Of a stretch of 40,404 bases of DNA, positions 6,895 through 14,548 are shown in pieces. The notes under the pieces were generated by a model that saw nothing but the letters and a program-made list of their open reading frames with translations, had not been told where the DNA came from and ran no database searches. Where the stretch lies: positions 1 through 40,404 of the forward strand of contig JAIMJQ010000016.1 of assembly GCA_020693165.1 (NCBI GenBank), in the 5' to 3' direction. Numbering within the stretch: the first letter of the stretch is position 1; every line of letters begins with the position of its first letter. A program made the position numbers and the translations under genes. The DNA is from Xanthomonas sp. Lineage in GTDB: Bacteria > Pseudomonadota > Gammaproteobacteria > Xanthomonadales > SZUA-5.

Positions 6895-8652
6895 TTACCT
6901 GACGATTGCGAGTCGCGGACGTTCCTCCTGGATGGGCTGCGACAAGCGGTTGACGATGTCCTGGAGATCCGTCTCCGGGACGCCTTGCGGGTACCACTGG
7001 CTGATCTGCTCGCGCTCGGCGGGCGTGATCGCGCGGCCGAGCCACTCGCGCAGGTTGCGCAGTGCCTCGACCAGTGAAAGGGGCTTGACCTCGATCTGCA
7101 CCGGGTTGGGCACGTGCAGTTCGGTACCGCGACGGACGATGTGCGAGGGCGCCTGGGCGGCTGCTTCGCGTACGTCCTTGAAGGGGTCGATGGCTCCGCC
7201 GAATGCCGGCGCGCCCTTGGCGCGCAGCTTCTCGGCCTCGGCTACGTCACGCGTGCCATAGGCCGCTTCGGCCTGTGCCTTGCGGGCTTCGTCGGATACG
7301 GTGTCGGCCTTGCGCTTGTAGGCCTCGCCGAACACCGGCGCCGTGATGTCGAACCCGCCTGCATTGGTCTGGACGGGCTCGCACTCGATGTAACGGGTTC
7401 GGCCTTCTGCATCCTGCTGCACCACGCAGATCGCGGGAGCGCGGTAGGCGTGAACCACCACCTGGACCTTGTCGCCCACGCGGATGTTGGGCACGTGCTC
7501 GACGGAGTACTCCGCGCTGCCGTGGCCTTTGACGGCGAACTGGACCTTCAGATCGCCGCGTACCAGGCGCTCTTCGGGCCGGCTGGTCAGCAGGTTGCGG
7601 CACACCGCTTCTTCAGGGCGCGTGCGCAGTTGCGTCTGCAGAATCGTTTGCCACAGGCCGTAGCGCGTGTGTTGGTGGCGGGTGTGCTCTTGCGTGGCGT
7701 TGAGCCACACAAGCCAGTCGGCCAGGTCTGCATTGAGTTCCTCAACGGAAGGCACCTTCTTGAATCGCAGGCGCCCTTCGAATCGAACCTCCACCAGGTT
7801 GTTGCCCTGCTCAACGCTGCCTTTGGCGCGCGAGTTGCCCGGTGTATGTGCCCAATGCCGCACCAGCAGCGCGGTCAGCAGCTGCTGAATGCCGTGACTG
7901 GTATTGGCGCTGCCGGCATCCCACACCAGGCAGTGCGGCACGCCACGCATGATGTGGCGGGTGTCCGACGGCGCCATCGCATCCATGAGGAAGCGGAACA
8001 GCGTCTCCTGGCTCTCGCCGGAGGCTTCGTAGTAGCGCGCGTAGAGCGCGCCGGTGTAGTGGTCGACGGCCACGTAGCGCCACACGCGCAGCGGCGTGAA
8101 GCGCGCCACCTCGGCCGGCTTGTTCTTGTAGTACTTCTTCTCGTCGAGCACGCGCACGCCATCGCGCTGGGAGTAGTACACGACGCACAGCGACGGGTCG
8201 ACTTGCCAGACGTGGTTGGGGTGCAGGCTCTGCATCTGCACGTGCGGTGCGGGTTGGCTGACCTGGCTTCGGTGCAAGCCATGCAGCTGGAACAAGCGCG
8301 AGGCAGTCGCCGCGGAGATATCGACCGACAGCGTGCCGTTGGAGCGAGACATCGAGATCACGTCGTCCAGGGTGCCGACCCACTTGCCGTTCATGCGGCG
8401 CTCGTCAGCCCACATCGCCGACAGTTGAACGAGTTCGTTGTAGGGGACGCAGCTGTCGCCCTTGTCAGTGCGCTGCTTACGGCCACTGGTCCAGCCGATG
8501 GCACGCAATTTTCGATAGAGCGTGGGAGCTGAGCAGCCGAGCCACTGAATGGCCTCGGAGACAATGTCGTCCTTGCCGCCGTGGCCTGCGTTACGCAGGC
8601 GATCAGCGTACAGACGCAGCATGTCCAGCTCTGCCAGCTCCCCGGCGTGCAT
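6895..8652 (-). CDS. DDE transposase (MuA-equivalent, rve integrase core)
   Basis: This 585-residue enzyme cuts and joins the phage ends into target DNA, performing integration and replicative transposition. An N-terminal helix-turn-helix region (about 25-55, with WLGCSAPTLYRKLRAIGW) and a second helical DNA-binding segment (100-130) precede the catalytic core. The DDE triad is complete: D152 in WQVDPS, D245 in VWDAGSAN and E281 in GSVEQGN, with exactly 35 residues between the second D and E. A beta-rich C-terminal domain (RVGDKVQVVVHAYR) and a helical tail that may contact the ATPase follow. The Q-x-D-P and G-SVE-GN-N contexts are typical of the Tn552/IS1604-like transposases in BcepMu- and B3-type phages rather than Mu A itself; this subfamily placement is from memory. 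The start is ATG 8652, three bases after the preceding stop. Confidence 0.95.
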   Translation of the reverse strand: MHAGELAELDMLRLYADRLRNAGHGGKDDIVSEAIQWLGCSAPTLYRKLRAIGWTSGRKQRTDKGDSCVPYNELVQLSAMWADERRMNGKWVGTLDDVISMSRSNGTLSVDISAATASRLFQLHGLHRSQVSQPAPHVQMQSLHPNHVWQVDPSLCVVYYSQRDGVRVLDEKKYYKNKPAEVARFTPLRVWRYVAVDHYTGALYARYYEASGESQETLFRFLMDAMAPSDTRHIMRGVPHCLVWDAGSANTSHGIQQLLTALLVRHWAHTPGNSRAKGSVEQGNNLVEVRFEGRLRFKKVPSVEELNADLADWLVWLNATQEHTRHQHTRYGLWQTILQTQLRTRPEEAVCRNLLTSRPEERLVRGDLKVQFAVKGHGSAEYSVEHVPNIRVGDKVQVVVHAYRAPAICVVQQDAEGRTRYIECEPVQTNAGGFDITAPVFGEAYKRKADTVSDEARKAQAEAAYGTRDVAEAEKLRAKGAPAFGGAIDPFKDVREAAAQAPSHIVRRGTELHVPNPVQIEVKPLSLVEALRNLREWLGRAITPAEREQISQWYPQGVPETDLQDIVNRLSQPIQEERPRLAIVR

Positions 8653-8655
8653 GCA

Positions 8656-9459
8656 TTACTCCCCGAGCAGCCCGGCGACGTCGTGGATGCGGCTTGCAAG
8701 CGGCGTTGCAAAGCCGGCAATGCACTCTTCGATATCGGCTGGGATCGACTCGCCGGCTTCATCAAACACCGCGCGGGCGGAAAGGACAGACGACTTGAAG
8801 CGATGCATCGCGCCAGACATCTCGACAATCGCCTTTGAGGCGTCGAGCAGAATTTCGCTGGCGCGTTCGTGCGCGGAGGTCTTGCCCCAATAGCGCAGCT
8901 TGCGGTCCAGTTCGTTGATCTTCTGGTCTTTCGCTGCGACGATCTCGTCGTGGGTGTCTGCTTCGGACTTCAACTTCGACAGGCGGGCCTTGAGTTCCTT
9001 GCGCGGCATGCGCTCCAGCGCATCCAGTTCGCCACTCTCGATGCTTCCGTCGAGCGTATCGTCGTCCAGGTGTGTCAGTTCCAGCAGGAACGCGACCGAC
9101 TTGTTCTGCGCGAACACCTTGCGCTTCTCGCCACTGAACTTGCGCCAAAGCTGCATGTAGCGCTGCGCGTTGCGGGCGCCCAGGCCGAGATCGCCAAGGA
9201 TGGTGAGAAATGAGCCTTCCGGCTCGTTGGCTTTGATGTCGCAGAGCGCGGCGCCAAGCATCAGGTAGCTGCCGGCGATGGTGCGCATCGACGACAAGCA
9301 GACCTGGAGGCGGTCATCCAGCGTGTAGGGCGTCAGCTCACCCTGTTGCTGCTGTGCCTCAAAGGCAGCGAGCTCGGTGCGCTTGTGCAAGTCATCGGGC
9401 GTGGACGCGCTCGCGAAGTTGCCGTCGATGGTTGCGGGTGCGATTTCCTGGCGGGGCAT
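8656..9459 (-). CDS. DUF3102-like early protein
   Basis: This 267-residue protein lies immediately upstream of the transposase. Residues about 55-115 (MRTIAGSYLMLGAALCDIK, then LGLGARNAQRYMQLWRKFS) resemble DUF3102-type phage and plasmid proteins, which have a helix-turn-helix-like region. A long charged coiled coil follows (ALERMPRKELKARLSKLKSEAD through KINELDRKLRYW). The C-terminal part is helical. It may bind DNA or act as an accessory to transposition or replication, but this rests on location. The family match is moderate. Confidence 0.78.
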   Translation of the reverse strand: MPRQEIAPATIDGNFASASTPDDLHKRTELAAFEAQQQQGELTPYTLDDRLQVCLSSMRTIAGSYLMLGAALCDIKANEPEGSFLTILGDLGLGARNAQRYMQLWRKFSGEKRKVFAQNKSVAFLLELTHLDDDTLDGSIESGELDALERMPRKELKARLSKLKSEADTHDEIVAAKDQKINELDRKLRYWGKTSAHERASEILLDASKAIVEMSGAMHRFKSSVLSARAVFDEAGESIPADIEECIAGFATPLASRIHDVAGLLGE

Positions 9460-9468
9460 GGTGTGTTC

Positions 9469-9786
9469 TCAGTTGGGTTGACGGGAGTAGCGTTGGCGGA
9501 TCTCGGAGTGGCGCGCTTCGATGCGCGCCATGCCCTGTTCGTGGGCCATCGCGATCTGGACCAGCTTCGGGCTCAGGCACCAGTTGCCGTTCTCCAGGCG
9601 CTCGACCAGGCCGGCGTGGCGCAGGTTGCGCAGGTCGTTGTGCACCTTGCTGCCTGCCCACTTGCCGGCCTTGCAGATGGCGCCCTGAGCCAGCCCGTCC
9701 ATCTCTTTGCCGGCGAGCATGAAAAGGATGGTCGCGATGCGCTGCTGGGCGTCGTTGACGCGGTAGGTGTCGCCGAGGTCAGACAT
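9469..9786 (-). CDS. Winged-helix DNA-binding early protein
   Basis: This 105-residue protein has a winged helix-turn-helix layout: helix QQRIATILFMLAGKEMDGL, a recognition region KWAGSKVHNDLRNLRHAGLVERL, then a wing ENGNWCLSPK. The frame is open back to 9837, but ATG 9786 is preferred because it overlaps the preceding gene by only 8 nt and leaves the predicted fold intact. It probably binds DNA. Target unknown. It sits between the regulator genes and the transposition genes. Confidence 0.75.
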   Translation of the reverse strand: MSDLGDTYRVNDAQQRIATILFMLAGKEMDGLAQGAICKAGKWAGSKVHNDLRNLRHAGLVERLENGNWCLSPKLVQIAMAHEQGMARIEARHSEIRQRYSRQPN

Positions 9787-10369
9787 GGTCTTGCTCCAGT
9801 GGCAATTCAGGGGCGAAGTGGCGCTCCACCTCGGCACGCTCAGCAGCTAGGCGTTCCAGCGCCACTGTGAGGGCGGCGTGGGTGTCGTCTGCCGCCGTGC
9901 GGCCGGCGGCGAAGGCGATCAGCGCGCCAACGGCTGCGGTGCAGGCTTCCTGCACGGCCTGGATATCGCCGGGCTGCGCATTGCGACCGCTGGGCAGATC
10001 GATCAGCAGCTTATGAGCGCTGGCGGCAATGAAGCGGGTGACGTACTCGCAGCCGCAGGCGAACTCGAAGGGCCGGATCATTCGCGCCGGAATCGAGCCG
10101 TCCTGCATCCACTTGTAGAGCACCCAGTGACTGGGCTGGCCCATACGGTCGGCGATGCGCTCCACCGACAGGTTGGCCGTCTCGCGGGCGTAGGTCAGGC
10201 ACAGCTCCATTGCCTGCGGCAGCGAGTTGGCGCGCAGGCCTTTCCAGTTCCGGCGCGGTTTTGGAGTCGGCGCTTTCGGGGCCGATCCAATTACGGCGGG
10301 TTTATGCCCTTGCGAATGCACTTCATCAGGGCCGAAACTTGCCGCATTGCGATGAGATGGATTGGACAT
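9779..10369 (-). CDS. HTH protein resembling phage CII-type regulators (CP76-like)
   Basis: This 196-residue protein has a disordered basic N-terminus (about 1-45), then a helix-turn-helix region NLSVERIADRMGQPSHWVLYKWM (67-89). FACGCEYVTRFIAASAHKLLIDLP (103-126) follows; this order (a DNA-binding helix pair, then a residue run ending in V-T-R-(F/Y)-(I/L)-A) resembles the phage CII/CP76 regulator family. The C-terminal 65 residues are helical (ALTVALERLAAERAEVERHF). It probably binds DNA as part of early regulation. The family call is tentative. Confidence 0.7.
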   Translation of the reverse strand: MSNPSHRNAASFGPDEVHSQGHKPAVIGSAPKAPTPKPRRNWKGLRANSLPQAMELCLTYARETANLSVERIADRMGQPSHWVLYKWMQDGSIPARMIRPFEFACGCEYVTRFIAASAHKLLIDLPSGRNAQPGDIQAVQEACTAAVGALIAFAAGRTAADDTHAALTVALERLAAERAEVERHFAPELPLEQDHV

Positions 10370-10375
10370 GAGGAA

Positions 10376-10648
10376 TCAGCGCCCAAACCGGCCGTGGCTG
10401 CGGGCCGAGTCGATCAGCCCGGCGACCAACGCCGAGGCAAAGATCGTAAGCAGCACCGCGGCGCCCGCCGCAGAGCAGACGATCAGGTACGCCCACAAGG
10501 CACGCAGGCCGGCATACACCGCGATGTCGATGGATTGGCCGTGCAACACCAGTACCGACAGCGGGATCGCCGCGACGGCCAGGGCGATGACTGCGGCGCC
10601 GGCGGCGATGAAATGCAGGGTGGAAGTGGTGAGTGAAGGGTTACGCAT
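10376..10648 (-). CDS. Small inner-membrane protein of the early operon
   Basis: This 90-residue protein has two clear hydrophobic segments, about 12-35 (FIAAGAAVIALAVAAIPLSV) and 54-78 (AYLIVCSAAGAAVLLTIFAS), with short charged ends. The frame is open further upstream, but ATG 10648 excludes an arginine/proline-rich shadow. It is the second gene after the Ner-like regulator. Its function is unknown. Early membrane proteins of temperate phages sometimes block superinfection, which is speculation here. Confidence 0.65.
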   Translation of the reverse strand: MRNPSLTTSTLHFIAAGAAVIALAVAAIPLSVLVLHGQSIDIAVYAGLRALWAYLIVCSAAGAAVLLTIFASALVAGLIDSARSHGRFGR

Positions 10649-10673
10649 GGTCGTTGCTCCGGTCGGTGGAGGG

Positions 10674-10976
10674 TTAGGCAGCTTTCGAGGCTGCAAGGCG
10701 CGCTTCCAGGGCTTGGATGCGCTCAAACATCTCGGCAACGCTCATCGGCTTGCGACGGTGGTTAGGCCGTGGCTCGGCGTACCAGTGGGGCCAGATTTCA
10801 GTCGCCGGCTTCCCGATGATTTCCGCGATTCGTTGCTCGACGCGTCGAGACCTGGCCTTGCTGCCGATCACCATATTCACCAACGATCGATCAACAGCAG
10901 GCGCGACAGAGCGGGCAATATCCGCCTGGGAGTGGCCGGCTCGCTCAAGTGCATGTTTGATATCGATGGGCAACAT
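10674..10976 (-). CDS. ner: Ner-like transcriptional regulator (leftward)
   Basis: This 100-residue protein has an N-terminal DNA-binding domain of the Ner/Nlp type: IKHALERAGHSQADIARSVA (6-25), the recognition helix DRSLVNMVIGSKARSRRVEQ, and the family ending EIIGKPATEIWPHWY. In Mu, Ner represses the early and repressor promoters after induction. A C-terminal helix (MSVAEMFERIQALEARLAASK) may mediate oligomerisation. It is the first gene of the leftward early operon and is clearly paralogous to the N-terminus of the divergent regulator at 11050. A TTG at 11039 could extend it, but the homology begins at ATG 10976. No strong ribosome site is visible before this ATG. Confidence 0.85.
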   Translation of the reverse strand: MLPIDIKHALERAGHSQADIARSVAPAVDRSLVNMVIGSKARSRRVEQRIAEIIGKPATEIWPHWYAEPRPNHRRKPMSVAEMFERIQALEARLAASKAA

Positions 10977-11049
10977 TGCGCGTTGTGTCGATTCGACGTG
11001 TTGAGTGATCACGTTACGCGTCGAGTCTCGGCGTGTCAAGGGGAATGCC
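10977..11049. promoter_or_regulatory. Divergent control region with palindromic operator candidate
   Basis: This 73-nt gap separates two divergent Ner-type regulator genes, so both promoters and their operators should lie here or just inside the genes. A 32-bp imperfect palindrome at 10993-11024 is centred on GTGATCAC (11005-11012) and flanked by TCGACG and CGTCGA arms, with 12 of 16 positions paired. A second, perfect short repeat GTCGA-T-TCGAC lies at 10987-10997 and overlaps its left arm. AAGGGGA at 11039-11045 is the ribosome site for the rightward gene. Promoter boxes could not be assigned with confidence. Confidence 0.6.
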
Positions 11050-11751
11050 GTGCATCCCGCTGATATTTCTGCCGCGCTGAAGCGTGCCGGCTTTGGTCAA
11101 GCCGAACTTGGGCGACTTCTCGACGTATCGAAGTCGACCGTGAACCTGGTGATCAACGGCAAAGGGCGGTCGGAGAAAGTCGAGAGCAAGATCAGCGAAC
11201 TGACGGGCCTACCGCTCGACGTCCTATGGCCCCAACACCACGGCCCAGCACCCGACGCACCTGGCGCCGAAGTCACCGCCCTGGTGGACCCCAACCGCTT
11301 GGCGTTCATAGGCGCGTACATCGAGGCTTACGCCAGAGATCGACTCGGCGCCGCGGGCGTTGCGAATGTCCGCGTGGTTGGCCAGATCTACAACGAAGTG
11401 CGCGCCAAGGGTTTTGCCGAGGAAAAGGACCAGGCGCTGGCGAACGAGCGCATCGAGCTTTTCGTTGAGCAGTTGGCTTCGATAGATGGCGTCGAGGCAC
11501 CCGAGGAACTTGCCAAGCGCCTGCTCAGAGGCGCGCAGCGTTCCGGCGAGATTGGCGGAAACCTTCAAGTGTCTGGCGACCGCAACGTGGTCGCCGGCCG
11601 CGACCAGGTCGGCATTCGGGAGTCAGCGCCGAGCTACGGCGCGAAACTCACCATCGCGGAGGAGCGCTGGTTGCGCCTACTCCGCGCGCTGGAGCCTGCT
11701 CAGCAGGAGGAAGTAGAGAAGTTCATGCGACAGAAGATTGCGGGCGGCTGA
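11050..11751 (+). CDS. Probable phage repressor with Ner-type HTH and VAGRD motif
   Basis: This 233-residue protein has an N-terminal DNA-binding domain (about 1-65) that aligns with the divergent Ner-like protein: ISAALKRAGFGQAELGRLLD, SKSTVNLVINGKGRSEKVES, ELTGLPLDVLWP. A helical middle region follows, then GNLQVSGDRNVVAGRD near 170-185, and a C-terminal helix ending in EEVEKFMRQKIAGG. GTG 11050 is chosen because AAGGGGA lies five bases upstream and the paralogy starts there. Given its size, orientation and position opposite the early operon, it is the best candidate for the lysogeny repressor. No peptidase or LexA-type domain is visible, so induction would not use self-cleavage. The VAGRD motif recurs in the product of 13243-13728. 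Confidence 0.78.
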   Translation: MHPADISAALKRAGFGQAELGRLLDVSKSTVNLVINGKGRSEKVESKISELTGLPLDVLWPQHHGPAPDAPGAEVTALVDPNRLAFIGAYIEAYARDRLGAAGVANVRVVGQIYNEVRAKGFAEEKDQALANERIELFVEQLASIDGVEAPEELAKRLLRGAQRSGEIGGNLQVSGDRNVVAGRDQVGIRESAPSYGAKLTIAEERWLRLLRALEPAQQEEVEKFMRQKIAGG

Positions 11752-11771
11752 CAGCACATGAAGGGGGAAGC

Positions 11772-12419
11772 GTGAACACGAAACGAGGGGTTTTGCTGGT
11801 GTCCCTGCTGGTGGCAGTCGCGGTAATCAGCGGAATGATTTGGAAGCAGCTTCCGATCTGGCGTGCGAAACGCGCCGTGGCGAGCGTCCTTTTCGACCCG
11901 GACGCAGCCCAGTTCCAGAACATTGTGGCCGACGGCACGACGATCTGCGGGGAACTGAACGCAAAGAACCGGATGGGCGCCTACGGCGGGTTCTCGATGT
12001 TCGCCATCGATGGCGGCAGAGTTCTGCTTTGGCCCACTGAGTCAACCGAAGCCGTCGTAGCGGGAGACACAGTCTCCGAACTGGCGGCGAAGCGGGATGC
12101 AATGCAAGAAAAACTGGCGTTGATGAAGCGAATCATGTCCCTTTGCGGCGAGGCATTGGCCGATACCGACACTGTCGAAGTCGCGCAACCGAAGCGGACT
12201 GACTTTGAGGTACGCAACTACGATGGTGATGAACGCGCGGCTGCGACGGTCCTCACGCGATCGGGTGCTGGGTGCGTGAAGCTCTACACCTTCAGGCACA
12301 AGACCAGGGAGGACGTTGTGCTGATCCAGTGCTACGACGTGAGTGACACGGAGACTCACTGGATCTGGAAGAAGAGCAACAAGACCGCGGAAGGACCGAT
12401 TCGGAATCTGCCTTCATGA
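11772..12419 (+). CDS. Membrane-anchored protein of unknown function
   Basis: This 215-residue protein starts at GTG 11772 with AAGGGGGA just upstream. A single N-terminal hydrophobic segment (about 7-24) anchors it, leaving most of the chain probably periplasmic. The segment LFDPDAAQFQNIVADGTTICGELNAKN followed by MGAYGGFSMF resembles small bacterial proteins of unknown function that share a D-P-x-(A/S)-x-Q-F-x-N ... C-G-E-x-N pattern, recalled without a domain name. It is the first gene after the repressor and so is likely co-transcribed in lysogens. It could be lysogenic-conversion or exclusion cargo; nothing in the sequence proves this. Confidence 0.72.
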   Translation: MNTKRGVLLVSLLVAVAVISGMIWKQLPIWRAKRAVASVLFDPDAAQFQNIVADGTTICGELNAKNRMGAYGGFSMFAIDGGRVLLWPTESTEAVVAGDTVSELAAKRDAMQEKLALMKRIMSLCGEALADTDTVEVAQPKRTDFEVRNYDGDERAAATVLTRSGAGCVKLYTFRHKTREDVVLIQCYDVSDTETHWIWKKSNKTAEGPIRNLPS

Positions 12420-12425
12420 AGCAAG

Positions 12426-12499
12426 ACCCCGCCCGGCTCAGCTTTGCCGCGGTGAACCTCTGCGGCCAGGTCCCGAAGGATTTTGCTTCCGGGCGGGGT
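12426..12499. repeat. 11-bp inverted repeat in the 222-nt intergenic gap
   Basis: ACCCCGCCCGG (12426-12436) and its exact complement CCGGGCGGGGT (12489-12499) are separated by 52 nt. The gap between 12420 and 12641 otherwise holds no gene I can support; a 68-codon frame from ATG 12416 lacks a ribosome site and has shadow-like composition. The repeat could form a long stem-loop or be a remnant of an insertion that carried the downstream genes. No T-run follows, so it is not a standard terminator. Confidence 0.4.
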
Positions 12500-12641
12500 G
12501 GAGACAGTCTCGCCCTGTGCGACGAGCAACGTCTATCAGGGATCTTCGCGACGTGGTGTAGGAAATTTCCGACAGCTGCCAGGTGGGAGGATCGCCGCCC
12601 CATCAAGACATGCCTGGCCTGATAACTACCAAGGAGAATGT

Positions 12642-13220
12642 ATGCGTTCGATTGCCCTACTGATGTGCCTGGCTTCGATCCAGGCGTCTGCAGCTGAGCT
12701 GCGGTCACGTGCTGGCGATCCATTGAAGCTGCCGTTGGGTTATCTGGTGCTCAACGAGAAGTCGACGTTGACCCGCATGCATTACGTGATCGATGTGCCC
12801 GGGATTCCAGTGAGGCTTACAGAAGTGGCGGGAATCAACACGGCCTACGCCGATCGTCGTTACTCGTGGGAGTCAAACAAGGACGACGTGATCGCGTCGG
12901 AAGCGGTCACGGCAGTCGAGGTTCGCTTTCTTCTCATCGACGTCTTTGGTGACCGCCTCGCTACATTGAGCGCAACCGAGGTAGCGGACATCGCGGCTGG
13001 TGCATCGCTGTATCCGAACTGGCGGTGGAATGTGCGTTTTGACAGCGAAGCCGACGCGAAGTCCATGCACACGAGTTTTGGCTGGGTTGCCCAAGTGCGC
13101 AAGGCGGATGGCACTGTGGTGAAGGCAAATGAAGCGCAGATCGTGCAGGCAATAAAGCCGCACCTACCGACCGTGACTGCTGCTGATCTTTCCGCAAAGC
13201 CGGCAAGCGAAGAGAAGTAA
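12642..13220 (+). CDS. Secreted (periplasmic) protein of unknown function
   Basis: This 192-residue protein starts at ATG 12642 with a perfect AAGGAGA four bases upstream. The N-terminus MRSIALLMCLASIQASAAEL is a classic signal peptide with likely cleavage after ASA. The mature part contains many short strands and the pattern FDSEADAKSMHTSFGWVAQVRKADG. No family is recognised. A phage gene for an exported protein with its own strong ribosome site, placed behind the repressor, fits a lysogenic-conversion gene that alters the host envelope. Confidence 0.72.
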   Translation: MRSIALLMCLASIQASAAELRSRAGDPLKLPLGYLVLNEKSTLTRMHYVIDVPGIPVRLTEVAGINTAYADRRYSWESNKDDVIASEAVTAVEVRFLLIDVFGDRLATLSATEVADIAAGASLYPNWRWNVRFDSEADAKSMHTSFGWVAQVRKADGTVVKANEAQIVQAIKPHLPTVTAADLSAKPASEEK

Positions 13221-13242
13221 ATCCAATCACCAGGGGCGCGTG

Positions 13243-13728
13243 ATGAGTATTGACGTACGTGGGCAACACAACTCTGTCGCCGGCCGCGACTACACGCACA
13301 TCGAGAACCTGCACCTGGTGCAGCAGCGCTGCGAGTTCGCGGAGCGTTTGCTGGCGCGCACGCTCGACGCGACCCGGTCAGGGCCGTGCGCGGTGTGCGG
13401 CTGGACCGTCGCCAAGTGCGCGGCCAGCTGCCCGTGCTGCGGGGCGGACCTGGTGCGGGATCGGGCGCGGCGTGAGTTGCGCGCGATGGGGCGATGGGTG
13501 ATGCCGCTGAACATCGTGGCGGCGCTGTTGCTTGCTGCGGCGTGCTTCAACTTTGGACTTGGGTTGCTGCAGCTTCGCGCTGGAGTTCCGCCGGGCAGTG
13601 TCGCGTTTGCTGGTGCGACCCCGATAGCGTTGGCTTCGTTGTTCTGGACTGCAACGATGTGGAATGCAGCATCCAAAAAGCTTGGCGTACACGATGGTCA
13701 ACGGGAGAGGGCGAGTGTCAACCGATAA
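13243..13728 (+). CDS. VAGRD-motif, zinc-ribbon, two-TM protein
   Basis: This 161-residue protein begins at ATG 13243, six bases after AGGGG. It has three parts: an N-terminal GQHNSVAGRDY motif (7-17); a cysteine-rich zinc-ribbon-like stretch with CAVC (49-52) and CPCC (63-66); and two hydrophobic segments (about 87-110 and 118-138). This suggests a membrane protein with a cytoplasmic metal-binding, possibly sensing, head. The VAGRD motif also occurs in the repressor at 11050-11751, where the underlying 15 bases are identical. It overlaps the next gene by 14 nt. I recognise no named family. It could be part of a small exclusion or defence cassette with the next two genes. Confidence 0.7.
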   Translation: MSIDVRGQHNSVAGRDYTHIENLHLVQQRCEFAERLLARTLDATRSGPCAVCGWTVAKCAASCPCCGADLVRDRARRELRAMGRWVMPLNIVAALLLAAACFNFGLGLLQLRAGVPPGSVAFAGATPIALASLFWTATMWNAASKKLGVHDGQRERASVNR

Positions 13729-14548
13729 CACGACAGTCAGAATCAATGCGTACAGATTTGCCGGTCGCGGGCGGGACCAGTTTGCAGACGCTATTCAAGA
13801 AGCCCTTACTGCAAAATCGGTAGTTGAAGGCAACGGAAATTACTACAGCCTTAAAGCGCTTGAGAAGCGTGGCGACCATACGCTGGGCCGAATTCGGCGC
13901 CTTCAGGAACGGGATGTGCCACCGATCGGAACTCGGACCAGCGACAAAGAGGAGCGCCTCGAGGATAAAGGCCTTGCGCACAGGGCCTACTTTCTAATCG
14001 ACAAAGAAGAGACCGTCCTGATGTGGCTATCAAGCCATAACAGTTGTGGTCCGGCGTGGTTGACGCAAATCGCTCGAATGCATGGGTGTAGCGTTTCACT
14101 TGCAATCCACCTGGACGCGGGTGCGCTCGCGGCGGTGCGCAAGTCCAAAAACACAATCACGCGACTGCGCGTCGCAATTGGAACCGCCAAGACGCAAGAC
14201 CTTGGGCTCGAGCTAACCGACGATCTTATGAGACGTGCGGAAGAAATGGAGGCTGATGTAGTCGAGCTGACGCTCAAGGTGCATCAAGAGAAGGACTCAG
14301 TGCGCTCTCTCAGCAAGGTCTGGCGAACGATCGAGGGCTTCATAAATGCCCGTGATTCAAAGAAGGCCGACGTGCGTTCTCTCAAGGTCGAAATGTTTGA
14401 CGAGGAAACGGGGGAATTCGTTGCTCGCGACCTCATCAGAGAGCGCTCCCACGTTGATCTCGACGTCGCCGCAGGCGTTCAGCAGATGCCGGCTAAGATG
14501 GCTTTCGACTTGCTGGTGGAGGCGCACAGGCAACTGGTGATGAAATGA
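13715..14548 (+). CDS. Unrecognised soluble protein in lysogeny cassette
   Basis: This 277-residue protein starts best at GTG 13715, six bases after GGGAGAGGG and inside the end of the previous gene; in-frame starts further upstream lack such a site. The N-terminal half looks like an alpha/beta or barrel fold (RINAYRFAGRGRDQF, LKALEKRGDHTLGRIRRL, HRAYFLIDKEETVLMWLSSHN). The second half is helical and charged. The layout recalls uncharacterised bacterial proteins (possibly DUF6731-like, from memory) that pair with small partners. No catalytic motif is obvious. Tight overlap with a zinc-ribbon membrane protein upstream and a four-TM protein downstream (ATGA) suggests one functional unit. An exclusion or abortive-infection role is a hypothesis only. 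Confidence 0.7.
   Translation: MSTDNTTVRINAYRFAGRGRDQFADAIQEALTAKSVVEGNGNYYSLKALEKRGDHTLGRIRRLQERDVPPIGTRTSDKEERLEDKGLAHRAYFLIDKEETVLMWLSSHNSCGPAWLTQIARMHGCSVSLAIHLDAGALAAVRKSKNTITRLRVAIGTAKTQDLGLELTDDLMRRAEEMEADVVELTLKVHQEKDSVRSLSKVWRTIEGFINARDSKKADVRSLKVEMFDEETGEFVARDLIRERSHVDLDVAAGVQQMPAKMAFDLLVEAHRQLVMK

Noticed and set aside
7114-8532. Plus-strand open frame (472 codons) opposite the transposase
   Set aside because: The transposase DDE triad is on the minus strand; this frame has no motif and is a shadow.
12416-12622. 68-codon plus-strand ORF after the membrane-anchored gene
   Set aside because: Overlaps the stop as ATGA, but has no ribosome site, cysteine/arginine-rich random-looking sequence and contains the inverted repeat; not supported as a gene.
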